Part shown: piece after piece, positions 35,318-43,632 of the stretch
How positions within the stretch are numbered: the stretch's first letter is position 1
Layout: each line of letters begins with the position of its first letter
Assembly: GCA_003254885.1 (NCBI GenBank)
Contig: QANT01001241.1
Coordinates: forward strand, 1-43,632
Direction of reading: 5' to 3'
From: Purshia tridentata
Lineage: Eukaryota; Streptophyta; Magnoliopsida; Rosales; Rosaceae
DNA: 43,632 nt
Notes under the pieces: model-generated
Seen by the model: only the letters and a program-made list of their open reading frames with translations
Told to the model about the DNA's origin: nothing
Databases searched by the model: none
Position numbers and translations under genes: made by a program

Positions 35318-36903
35318 ATTAGATATGGGGAAGCACTTTCTCGTGCTTGGATTAGCGTTCTAGCTATCAAGAAGCACCTTTTTTGTTACGAACGCACGAA
35401 AACATCATTTCGGTGCATACTCCATCTAATTTCGTTTAAATTGCATCAAAACGTGCCCGGTTAGCAATAATGACATTAGGAAGCACGTTCGCTTATTTGG
35501 ATTGGCGTTCTAACCCGAGTGAACCATTTTAGGTGTTAAGAATGCATGTAACGTCTTTTCGATGCGCATTGTGAACAATTTCGTTAAAGTTGCACCAAAA
35601 CGTGCGCGGTTGGCAAGAGCACGTTCTCATGCTTGGATTAGCATTCTAAACCTCAAGAAGCACATTTCGTGTTAAGAAAGAACTAAAACATCATTTCGAT
35701 GCATACTCAGTCTACCTTCGTGTAAATTGCATCAAAACGTGCCCGGCTGGCAAGAAAGATATTCGGAAGCACTTTCTCATGCCTCGATTAGTGTGCTAGC
35801 CCTAAAGAACAACTTTAGGTGTTAAGAATGCACAAAAACATCATTTCAGTGCATATTCAGTCCAAATTCACCCAAATTGCACCAAAACGTTCTTGCTTGG
35901 CAAGAAAGAGATGAGGAAGCACTTTCTCATGTCTCGATTAGCGTGCTAACCCCAAAGAAGCACTTTAGGTGTAACGAGTGCACGAAAGTAGTCATTTCGG
36001 TGCATACTGAGTTCGATTTGGTTAAAGTTGCACCAAAACATTCCCGACAGGCGAGAGAGACATTGGAAGTGCTTTCTCATGTCTCGATTAGCGTTATAGC
36101 CGTAAAGAACCACTTTAGGTGCAGAGAATACACGAATACGTCATTTCAATGCAAAATGAGTCAAATTTGGGTTAACATTGCGCCAAAACGTGCTCGGTTG
36201 GCAAGAAAGAGTTGGGGAAGCACTTTCTCTTGTTTGGATTAGCGTTTTAGCCCTCAAGAAGTGCATTTCATGTTCAGAAGGAACTAAAACGTCATTTCGG
36301 TGCATTCTAAGCCTAGTTCATCCGATTGCACCCAAAAGTGCCCGTTGGCAAGAAACACATGGGGAAGCGGTTTCTCGCATCTCGATTAGCGTTCCAGACC
36401 TAAGGAACAACTTTAAGTGTTAAAAATACACGAAAACGTCATTTGGGTGCATGCTGAGTGCAATTTGGTTGACGTTGCACCAAAACGTGCTCGGTTGGCA
36501 AGAAAGACACAGGGGAGCACTTTTTTACGCTTGGATTAGCATTCTAGGCCTAAAAAAGCACATTTCGTGTGAGGATAGAACAAAAATGTCTTTTCGTGCA
36601 TACTCAGTCTAGCCTCGTCCAAATTGCCCCAAAACGTGCCCGGTTGGCAAGAAAGAGATGAGGAAGCACTTTCTAATGTCCCGATTAGTGTGCTAGCCCT
36701 GAAGAACCACTTTAGGTGTTAAGAATGAACGAAAACGTCATTTCGGTGCATAGTCAGTACAGTTTGGCTAAAGTTGCACCAAAAAGTTATCGGTTGGCAA
36801 GAAAGACATAGGGAAGCGCTTTCTCATGCTTGGATTAGCATTCTAGCCCTAACAAAGCACATTCCGTGTTTAGAAGGAGCGGTATTGTCATTTCAGCGCA
36901 TAC

Positions 36904-37340
36904 TTTTTTTTTTGGTAAGTATAAAATTCAATAGAAGAAAGATGCCCGTACAAAATACAAGGGGCATACCCCAGGAAATCATGAACAACCCAACTCGAAA
37001 GCGAGCGATCACAAATCCACAATGGAAGCCAACAACTAGACTAGCAAACCCACATAATAAACAGGACGGCCAAATCTACCCCAATCCTTGCCACTCTGTA
37101 CAAGGACCGAGGAACCACACTAAGACCACTACTCTCCCATTTGCCATTCCCTCGGAATAGGGTGCATAATGGGGGAGAAGGTTGCCAGCCTGCACCTAAT
37201 GGATTGAACAACTGCCTTTAGAACAGGGGAAGGGTTTGAGGCTTGCTCTTTAAAATGCGATTGTTTCTTTCCCTCCAAATAGCATACACTGTAGCAGCCA
37301 AACAAAGCTTCAAAATAATGGTCTTTATGTGCTTCCCTTT
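36904..37340 (-). other. LINE 3' UTR and poly-A tail
   Basis: No frame. On the minus strand it ends with the motif TTGTATTTTGTACGGGCATC, then TTCTATTGAATTTTATACTT, then ACC and A(10). Such a conserved 3' end is what the LINE reverse transcriptase recognises in its own RNA. The tail is only ten A long, compatible with an old insertion. Confidence 0.75.
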
Positions 37341-38169
37341 CTAAGAACTAGCAGCCCTTCTTATCAACAAAGGCCATGGGGTAGGATTGGACTGAACACC
37401 GCATTTGGACATCAAACCTGCCCAAATAATATTGCTGTACAGACAATCAAAGAAGAGATGGGAATGAGTCTCCACCTCCTTCTTACACAAGACACAATTA
37501 GAATCAATAGAAGGCTTGTATACACGAATGCGATCAATAGTTGCAAGTCTCCCCCGGATAGCAAGCCATAGCGTGAAGCTCATACGGGGGATATTGTTAC
37601 TAAACCACAAAAGCTTATACCAAGGGACCGTAGGGAATTGATCACGCAAGTCTCCGAAGTAGAAGCAGCCGTGTAGATGCCGGAGGTGGAGGGCAACCAA
37701 ATGATGGAGTCTTCCCTATCAAAGCTAGGGTTATAAGGAGGCATGAGCTGCTTGATCTCCAATAGGTCAGGGGAATTAGAAACCGGCCACTCCCACATGT
37801 TGTTCGACACAATTGCACTCACCATGGCGTTTACATTGATGTCGGAGTCATACACCACTCGGTCATCCCAAACTAAAACTATAGGCCCCTAGGATGCCAA
37901 TTGTCAAACCACAAGGCCGTCTTGGCTCCATTCCCAATTTTGTGGAGGATAAGATGCCGAGCCAAAGGCTGGAGCTTGAGAATCTTCCTCAAATTCCATG
38001 AACAGATTTGGGGGTGTCTAATCTCCCAAAAATTCCTACTTTTGAGATGGTAAGCCTTAATCCACTTAGTCCACATGTTATCCACACCATAGATGAGCAG
38101 CCATAGATGCCTCATCATAAGGGCCTTGTTCCAAATAGGCAGCGACTTAATACCTAGCCCACCCTCCTT
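37341..38169 (-). pseudogene. LINE ORF2 C-terminal region with zf-RVT-type cysteine motif
   Basis: Three overlapping pieces in different phases. Positions 37879-38118 encode the NMWTKWIKAYHL and ALWFDNWHPRG blocks, 37580-37858 a linker, and 37341-37700 the zf-RVT-like domain (IPRMSFTLWLAIRGRL, then CVLCKKEVETHSHLFFDC). The C-x2-C...H-x3-H...C pattern is a nucleic-acid-binding module common at the end of plant LINE ORF2 proteins. Frameshifts separate the pieces, around 37860-37880 and 37650-37700. Confidence 0.85.
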
Positions 38170-39544
38170 TTAAGGCTTGCACACACAATCCCAAGCCACC
38201 TTAGCCCCATGACCATTAACATCTGATCCAGTGCAAAGAAAAGATTGAATTTTTTGTTCAATTTTGAGGAGGACCTTCTTCGGGAGCATGATGTGGCTTG
38301 CCCAAAAGATATGCAAACTAGAGAGCACCGATATGATGAGTTGGAGCCGTTCAGCAAAGGAAAGGAACTTATTGCACCAAGAAGAAATCTGAGCAGCCAC
38401 ATTGTCAATTAGCTTCACACAATCTCTAATCCGAAGCCTGGTAGAAATAATAGGAATGCCAAGGTACCTAATTGGGAGGACGCCCATTTTGAAATCAAGG
38501 CAAGCTTCAAGGAGGGGCGGCACACTAGGAAGGACATCGGAGGTGAACATGTTACTTTTAAGGGGGTTTGCTCTAAGACCCGAAAGCATATGGAATTCTT
38601 CCAAGGCCTCCTTAAGAATGCTAACCGAAGAGAGATCACCCCGGCAAAGCATTATAAGGTCATCCTCAAAGCACAAGTGGGTCAACTTCACTTTCTCGCA
38701 CTTCCAATGATATTTGAATTGGTGGCTGTTGCTAATTTTGAGAACAATAATCTGCGTCAAAACTTCCATCACAATGACAAAGAGATAAGGGGATAAAGGA
38801 TCACCTTGACTGATGCCACAAGAGCTTGGAAAGAATCCGGCTAGTTCCCATTCACACAAATAGAGAATCTAGGAGTGGTTAAGCAAGCTTGTATCCATTG
38901 GATCATAACATTAGGGAATTTAAAGGCAACAAGGGTTTGGATAACGAAATTCCAATCTACCATATCATAAGCCTTCATTAAGTCCACTTTGAGGGCACAC
39001 CAGGGGGTCTTGCTAGACTTATGGTAGTCACGAAGAAGCTGTTGGACCAAAAGAATGTTGTCATCGATCCTACGACCCGCCACAAAAGTTGTTTGGTTTG
39101 GGCTAATAATGGAGGGCAGCACCCCTTTGATTTGGTTGGCAATAACCTTTGAAATCACCTTGTAGATAGTATTACAACAAGATATAGGGCAAAAATCACT
39201 TAGCTTAGTGGCATTGGGTAGGGAATGAGGGTGACTGAGGTTGCATTACACTCACCAAGGAGGTGGCTAGTTGCGAAGAATTCTTTGATAGCCGCCGTGA
39301 TGTCGTCTCCAATGATGTGCCAAGTTGCTTGGTAGAAGTGAGCATTAAACCCATCAGGACCAGGAGCATTATTAGGATTCATAGAGAAGCAAGCCTCTTT
39401 GATCTCATCCGCCGTGACCTGAAGGCCCAAGGATGATGCTTCAGTGTCCGAGGGAGTATTAGAGATCACTCCTCTAATATTGGGGCCGCTGCCCCTCCGA
39501 GAGGGCCTAGGGTCATGCCAAAGGTTCTTGCAGAAATTGACCAC
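38170..39544 (-). pseudogene. LINE reverse transcriptase domain, frameshifted
   Basis: Reverse transcriptase for target-primed integration. In order: 39200-39544 has NAPGPDGFNAHFYQ (RT start); 38841-39158 has ANQIKGVLPSIISPNQ, FVAGRRIDDNI and motif A (LKVDLMKAYDMVDW); 38170-38859 has motif B (GISQGDPLSPYLFV) and motif C. Motif C reads FEDD where FADD is usual. Phases change near 39225 and 38845, and a stop at 38170-38172 interrupts the frame that continues into 38118. It cannot produce a functional enzyme. Confidence 0.92.
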
Positions 39545-40748
39545 CTCCTCCTAACATGATCATACCTTTCAACAACCGTGCTATCCTCCCTATGGATAGT
39601 AGTGATTTTGTTCAAATTCCTCCTTCCCAAAGTGGACTTGAAGAAGAACGACGAGTTTCCATCCCCCTCCTTTAACCACCTTATTCGGGACTTTTGCTTG
39701 TTTAAGAGCTCTTCCTCCTTAAGAGCCTTGACATAGGCCAAAATCAGCTCCTTCTCTCTACTTCTAAGAGCAATGTCACAAGGGTGAGATTCCAACTCAC
39801 TTGGACAAACTGAGAGGTTATGGTTAGCCAAAAATGTGTTATGGAACACATTCCCCATGCTCTCCTTATTTAGCTTCTTCAACTCATCTTTAATTAACTT
39901 GAGCTTCTTAGAGACTTGGAATTGATAGGTCCCCTCATTGGTAGTCTCCCAACATTGTGTAACAAGGGGCAAGAAGTCCTCCCTCTTGGTGATGAAATTA
40001 AAGAATTTAAAGGGGCACTTTCTAGCCCTAGGGGAGATCCCCAAATTGAACATGCACAGGCTATGATCCGAAATCCTCGAATTGGGAAAGTCAGCCCCCG
40101 AATTGGTAAACTTAGAACTCCAAGCTTCATTGACCATCACCCTATCCAACTTCTTAAAGACACACCCCAAAGTAGTTCGCTTGTCACTCCACGTGTATAG
40201 AGCACTTGTGAACCGAAGATCATCAACTTCAACATCTTCAATACACTTCTAAAAATCCATCATAGTGCTTGTGGTAATAGTAGAACCCCCCATAATCTCA
40301 AATGAAGACCTCGCCACATTGAAATCCCCCAAGATCACCCACGGCTGATTAGTGACACACACATCATTTTGAACCAAATCTCTCCATAAACCTTTCCAGA
40401 GAGTATTGTCATTGGAGCCATAAACAAATGAAGCATAGAACTCAGCCTTGCAATCAATATGAGTAACCTTAAAGTTGATCACTTGGTCCGATTCATTCAA
40501 CTTAACAAGGCTAAAAATACTAGGATTCCAAGCAACCCAAATCCTACCCCTCTCACTAGAATCATAGTTGTCCTCCACACACCAATTCTGAAAAATAGCA
40601 TTAAAAGCAACATCCTTATTGCATTTTCGAACCCTCGTTTCCACAATGCCGATTAGGGCAACATGGTTATTCAAGACAAAATTCCTCAAAGTAGATTGCT
40701 TAGGGGGGAATTCAGCCCCCTAATATTCCAACAAGCCACCTTGATCAT
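39466..40748 (-). pseudogene. LINE endonuclease (APE-type) and EN-RT linker, frameshifted
   Basis: ORF2 starts at ATG 40748-40746 with MIKVACWNIRGLNSP, the standard N-terminus of plant L1 endonucleases. A shortened C run (six G on plus, 40703-40708) shifts the phase. The frame then continues from 40689 with the catalytic Glu in GIVETR, VILGDFN near residue 120, and, past TAG 40249-40251, the ISDHS catalytic His block (about 40060). A coiled linker and SRIRWLKEGDGNSSFFF precede the RT. This nuclease nicks the target DNA to prime reverse transcription. Phase is lost again near 39550. Confidence 0.9.
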
Positions 40749-41130
40749 TGGGGCGGGGTGGGGGAGGGAACACCTGGGCTGTTCTTGCCTTTCCTAGCAC
40801 TCTTCTTTTTTTTCTTCTTAGCACCCTTTTTGCTAGGAGAGCTAACAGCCCCAATAGGATCCCCATCAATGTTCCTCCCCAATAACTTACTAGGCCATAG
40901 GGATTTATCCAGGGAAGCCGTATTTGGCTCTTGCTCAGAATCTGAATTATCCTCCTCAATGAGCACCTCAAAAGGATTAGAAGAAATAGTAGTAAGGGGA
41001 GGAGACTAGGGCTCACCAAGCAGGGGGGAACCTTCATCCTTTTTGAAGTTAGGAATAGAAGCACTAAGTTCAATAGGATTAATGATAGTAGGCCAAGCAG
41101 CAACTTTCCTTTTGCTTTCTCCATTGCCTA
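40745..41130 (-). pseudogene. LINE ORF1 C-terminal remnant
   Basis: The reading frame with ESKRKVAAWPTIINPIELS at its upstream end, then an in-frame TAG near 41008, then SNPFEVLIEEDNSDSEQ and a Lys-rich stretch (KKGAKKKKKKSARKGK), ends PSPTPPQ-stop at 40745-40747. Basic, low-complexity C-termini are usual for the RNA-binding ORF1 protein of plant LINEs; the N-terminal DUF4283-type and zinc-knuckle parts are missing because the CACTA element begins at 41131. The stop overlaps the ORF2 start as ATGA. Confidence 0.75.
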
Positions 41131-41144
41131 CACTACTACAAAAA

Positions 41145-41345
41145 CCTTAATAGACATCACATTTTTATTATCAGTTGTTAAGGGAACTGATATTAAAATA
41201 ATTTAGATATCGATTGATTTTTTAACTGATATATAAACTAAATAATATATCACCCAATTTTTAAATCGGTATCTAAAAATACGTCATTTTACCAGCTAAA
41301 TCCTAAAAAGTGATAACTAAAGTCTAAACTGATAACAAAAAAATT
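41145..41345 (+). repeat. Subterminal repeat region of the CACTA element
   Basis: Short related motifs in both orientations: ATCAGTTGTTAA, AACTGATATTA, TTAACTGATATAT, AATCGGTATCT, AAACTGATAACA. Arrays of short direct and inverted motifs near the ends are the transposase-binding sites in En/Spm elements. AT-rich, no frame. Confidence 0.65.
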
Positions 41346-41439
41346 AGAAAACTAAACAACCTAAATTTTAAAACTTCCTTAGCCAAAAAAAAAAAAATTT
41401 TAAACTTCACTTACCCTCACCAACACTCGTACGCCTCTC

Positions 41440-41757
41440 TCAGATCCTCATTATACACTTTCTTTGTTTCTCAAAACCAAACCCATATGCACGCCTCTCT
41501 CTTTATCTCTCTCGAGCTCGACCCTCAGACTCCATCTCTCTCTGTCGCCGTCGTCGCCTCCAGTTCTCTCTGTCACCGTCACTGCCTCCCGCCCTCTCTG
41601 TCGCCGTCACCTCGTCCCAATTTCTCTGTTACCGCGCCGTCACCCCTCCAGCTCTCTCTCTCTCTCGTTGTTGCTGTCTCTAGCTCTCTCTCTATCTGTC
41701 TCTCTCTCTCTTTGGCCATCGTTGCCACCAACTCGCTCTCGCTCTCTCAAAGTAAGT
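41440..41757 (+). other. CT-rich leader-like sequence with splice-donor-like end
   Basis: A pyrimidine-rich stretch (CTCTCT runs at 41655-41712) containing GTCGCCGTC-type repeats. It ends at CTCTCAAAGTAAGTTT, a good donor site at 41752. Plant 5' UTRs of housekeeping genes often look like this. Open frames across it (Ser/Leu-rich) are low-complexity and probably not coding. It may be a captured host promoter and first exon, or the element's own transcript start. Confidence 0.45.
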
Positions 41758-42598
41758 TTAGGGTTAAGGTTCCTCTTTTTCTTCCTCTCTGTCTCCATTT
41801 CTCTGTCTCTATTTTAATGAATTTAGGGTTTGGGTGCCTCAAATTTAGGGTACTCTTTAGCAATTTTGCAATTTTACTATATCTTGCTATATCTTGAGTT
41901 AATAATCAAGTTGTTTAACTTGAAGATTATTCAACTCATCTTTTGCTTAACCGTAGCTAAGGTTGATTTGCACTATAGAAATAGGTTGCTAAAGGAAGAA
42001 AAAAATTCAAAAAATGGGAGAGCTTAGGCTAAAGTGCTCTCTGCAACTTCCTCTTTTTCTATGGGTGCTGATATCCACAGGTGCTATAATTTATTTATGA
42101 TTGTGAGAAGTTGTTGTTGGCTTTGGTATATAATTCCATTGTTACTGCGTTTGATCTTATAGTTAATTTCTTATCTTCCGATTGGGTATATAGTTTGATT
42201 CCATTCAGTATGTAGTTTTTATCTTCTGATTTTTCTTTTTATTTTGCTTTTGTTAGTGCATTTGATCTTATAAATTATATTATGTATTTAAGTGCGGTAA
42301 ATTTCAAGAGGGAGTTTGATTATGCTGTGCTTGTTTCTCTATGTTTTTTTAAAGCTCTCCAGTGTTGGGAACTATTTGAAGAGTTGTGACATCTTGCTGC
42401 TAAAGATCTGCTCTGAGTATGATGTATTTTCATTTTTTTTTTCCTCTTTGGAGGTGGTGGACCATTATGTGCTTATAATGCTTGTGTCTTTGTCAAATTA
42501 AACAAAAAAGTAGATTTTCTTCTTTGAATCCTATGTTTTGTTTTTAATTTGGAAAGTAGCAAATTGTTTCTTTGAGGGTATTGACAATTGGTTTAAGC
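41758..42598 (+). other. AT-rich intron-like stretch inside the CACTA element
   Basis: T-rich, with poly-T runs and no sustained frame. Composition fits plant intron sequence between the leader-like region and the exon-like segments further on. No other feature is recognised. Confidence 0.4.
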
Positions 42599-42728
42599 AT
42601 GAACTCACTTAAAACTTTGGACCTTATTGAATCTACATCAGGATCCATGAGCATAAAGATAATGAAGTTTTCTTCAACTTTAGCATTTAATTTGTTTGGA
42701 AGAACTTGGCGTTTGACTGGCTTCAAAG
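42599..42728 (+). CDS. Exon-like segment, unknown product (hypothetical)
   Basis: From ATG 42599 an open frame of 43 codons (MNSLKTLDLIESTSGSMSIK and on to RTWRLTGFK) ends at a good donor, CAAAG/GTATGT at 42729. A second exon-like piece, 42781-42835, has an acceptor (TTTATAACAG) and a donor (GTTG/GTAAGA). Joined in phase it reaches a stop after about 15 codons, so the gene model is probably wrong, or the piece is decayed. No family recognised; it could be a captured gene fragment. Confidence 0.25.
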
Positions 42729-42926
42729 GTATGTAATCAATGATTATTACATTATTAGCATTATTACCATTTTATAACAGTGATTCATTACCTATCAATG
42801 GAGTTCCTTCTAAGGCATTTAAGCTGATCTGGTTGGTAAGAAACCCAGGTTAAGCTATAACTAATTATTAATTTCTTTAATAGCTAGCATACCTTTTTTT
42901 TTTCTTTAGTTTCAGCCATTTATTTA

Positions 42927-43198
42927 TTTTCTGATTAATATTATTGCAAATTTCTGATGGATTTTTTTTTTTGTTAATCATTCATCTTTTCTATTAATTT
43001 CGTAGTTGTACGTAAAACCAACAAATGCATATATGGTTTAATGCTAGAACCAAGCCTTACAATTTTCTGATTAATATTATTGCAAATTTCTGATGGTTTT
43101 TTTTTTTTGTTAATCATTCATCTTTTCTATTAATTTCGTAGTTGTACGTAAAACCAACAAATGGATATATGGTTTAATGCTAGAACCAAGCCTTACAA
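42927..43198 (+). repeat. Tandem duplication, 136 bp x 2
   Basis: Unit 1 (42927-43062) and unit 2 (43063-43198) are almost identical, from TTTTCTGATTAATATTATTG through a poly-T run to ACCAAGCCTTACAA. Near-identity suggests a recent duplication. The units are AT-rich and look intronic. Confidence 0.92.
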
Positions 43199-43353
43199 TA
43201 GTGGTCAAATCTTTAATTTCAGATTAATCTCATAGTCCTTGGGGAAAGTCTGCTATAAATTGCCACAGGCAAGCCTTCTTCAACTTCTGCTTTCGTTTCT
43301 ATTTTGCTTTTTGTTTCTGTTAGCATTTTTGTTCTTAACATGAGGATTTGCAG

Positions 43354-43414
43354 AATCCCTCATCGATTGACTGGTTGGAGTGGTCAAAGAAAGCTAGAAA
43401 GGAAGCTTGGAGAG
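43354..43414 (+). CDS. Exon-like segment, unknown product (hypothetical)
   Basis: 61 bp between an acceptor (GATTTGCAG) and a donor (GAGAG/GTATGC). One frame is open: NPSSIDWLEWSKKARKEAWR. The Trp-rich, basic peptide and well-formed splice sites make this the most convincing exon in the region, but I do not recognise the protein. It could belong to the CACTA transposase gene set or to a captured host gene. Confidence 0.35.
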
Positions 43415-43505
43415 GTATGCTATTTGCTTCTCTTCTTTGACTACCTTCTAATTGTGTACCCACTGAATCTAGAAATTGGTTAGCATAATTATTTTGCATT
43501 AATTT

Positions 43506-43588
43506 ATGGTATGCTTTGAACAGACCAAGTGCATTAGTTTATGGTATTGTGCACTTGTAAATAGTGCATGGTATGCTTTGAACAGACC
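43506..43588 (+). repeat. 21-bp direct repeat, 62 bp apart
   Basis: ATGGTATGCTTTGAACAGAC occurs at 43506 and again at 43568, with partly related sequence between. It is probably a small degenerate tandem duplication in the intron-like region. Confidence 0.8.
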
Positions 43589-43632
43589 TAGCTAGTACCT
43601 TAGCCTATTCTTGGTTAATGGATGATGGGAAT

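Larger units (their letters stand above)
23151..36903 (-). repeat. Right satellite array, inverted, 11-monomer HOR of ~1633 bp (interrupted by solo LTR)
   Basis: The same monomer family as the left array but on the other strand: the plus strand now reads CGTCATTTCGGTGCA, TTGCACCAAAACGTG, CGGTTGGCAAGAAAG, AAGCACTTTCTCATG. Eleven types recur; the marker ATTAGATATG of one type (left C) is at 30911, 32404, 33685 and 35318. The 33685-35318 spacing of 1633 bp is a full unit; 1493 and 1281 are deleted units. The part from 25141 to about 30100 is scrambled, with many junctions between non-adjacent types, while 33185-36903 is regular. The solo LTR at 23317-25135 interrupts it. The array ends at the LINE poly-T. 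No genes are seen. Confidence 0.93.
36904..41130 (-). mobile_element. L1-type LINE (non-LTR retrotransposon), decayed, 5' part cut by a CACTA element
   Basis: On the minus strand: C-terminal part of ORF1, ORF2 with endonuclease, reverse transcriptase and a zf-RVT-like cysteine motif, a 3' UTR of roughly 400 bp and a poly-A tail (ten T at 36904-36913 on the plus strand). The tail abuts satellite (CATTTCAGCGCATAC), so the LINE inserted into the right array. ORF2 is spread over several phases with at least five frameshifts and several in-frame stops. At 41130 the ORF1 sequence is cut by the CACTA terminus, so the LINE 5' end and its target duplication lie outside the window. Confidence 0.93.
41131..43632 (+). 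mobile_element. CACTA (En/Spm-type) DNA transposon, one end only
   Basis: CACTACTACAAAAAC at 41131-41145 is a typical plant CACTA terminal inverted repeat. It is set exactly at the point where LINE ORF1 sequence stops. The preceding CTA (41128-41130) is the candidate 3-bp target duplication. Subterminal repeats follow to about 41345. No opposite end (ending GTAGTAGTG) occurs in the window, so the element is longer than 2.5 kb. I see no Transposase_21-like frame in this part. Confidence 0.82.

Noticed and set aside
25769..36423. Open frames in the right array, up to 121 codons
   Set aside because: Same reason; they are the mirror image of the left-array frames.
8984..36903. CRISPR-like array
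   Set aside because: Regular repeats, but there are no unique spacers; units are contiguous diverged monomers of a plant satellite.
8984..36903. Mammalian-type CENP-B box in the satellite
   Set aside because: I found no match to the CENP-B box pattern; the conserved block is the TGACGT dyad instead.
41464..41897. 117- and 136-codon Ser/Leu-rich frames
   Set aside because: Low-complexity translation of CT repeats in two overlapping phases; neither looks like a protein.
42544..42726. 60-codon minus-strand frame
   Set aside because: The plus strand has a better exon with a splice donor at the same place; neither has a match I recognise.

Overview
The window looks like repeat-dense, probably pericentromeric or centromeric heterochromatin from a flowering plant, most likely a woody eudicot (inferred from the element types; species not identifiable). 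I see no intact host gene. It consists of an old Athila-type Ty3/gypsy retrotransposon, about 28 kb of satellite DNA in two opposed arrays, an L1-type LINE and the start of a CACTA DNA transposon.

Layout. (1) Positions 1-8983 hold a minus-strand Athila-like element: partial 3' LTR (1-879), polypurine tract, a 1.9 kb non-coding stretch with no env-like frame, a decayed gag-pol (2765-7976), a tRNA-Asp-type primer binding site (8087-8103), and a 5' LTR (8110-8983) cut off by satellite. (2) Positions 8984-23150 are a satellite array with ~147-bp monomers in an eight-monomer higher-order repeat (HOR) of ~1177 bp. It is interrupted at 20091 by a piece of plastid ycf2. (3) At about 23150 the array flips. 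From 23151 to 36903 the same monomer family runs on the opposite strand, as an eleven-monomer HOR (~1633 bp) that contains the eight left-hand types in the same order plus three extra consecutive types. (4) A complete 1819-bp solo LTR related to the Athila LTR lies at 23317-25135, inside the right array and 166 bp from the flip point, with a perfect 5-bp target duplication. (5) A minus-strand L1-type LINE (36904-41130) entered the right array, and its ORF1 is cut by a CACTA element starting at 41131 and running off the window. The CACTA interior holds a CT-rich leader-like stretch, exon-like segments with splice signals, and a 136-bp tandem duplication.

How the parts relate. The satellite is the oldest substrate. 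The solo LTR and LINE inserted into it, and the CACTA inserted into the LINE. gag-pol has five in-frame stops and one frameshift, plus a lost integrase catalytic Asp, so it is dead. Monomers carry an imperfect dyad centred on TGACGT, and several rearrangement points (the flip, the solo LTR, the LINE, an inverted monomer) fall at or beside it. Two small inversions in the right array carry breakpoint signatures: a 9-bp flanking duplication in one, and a 26-bp exact match to the Athila LTR in the other. The most interesting content is the opposed HOR arrays of different period, not a protein-coding system.
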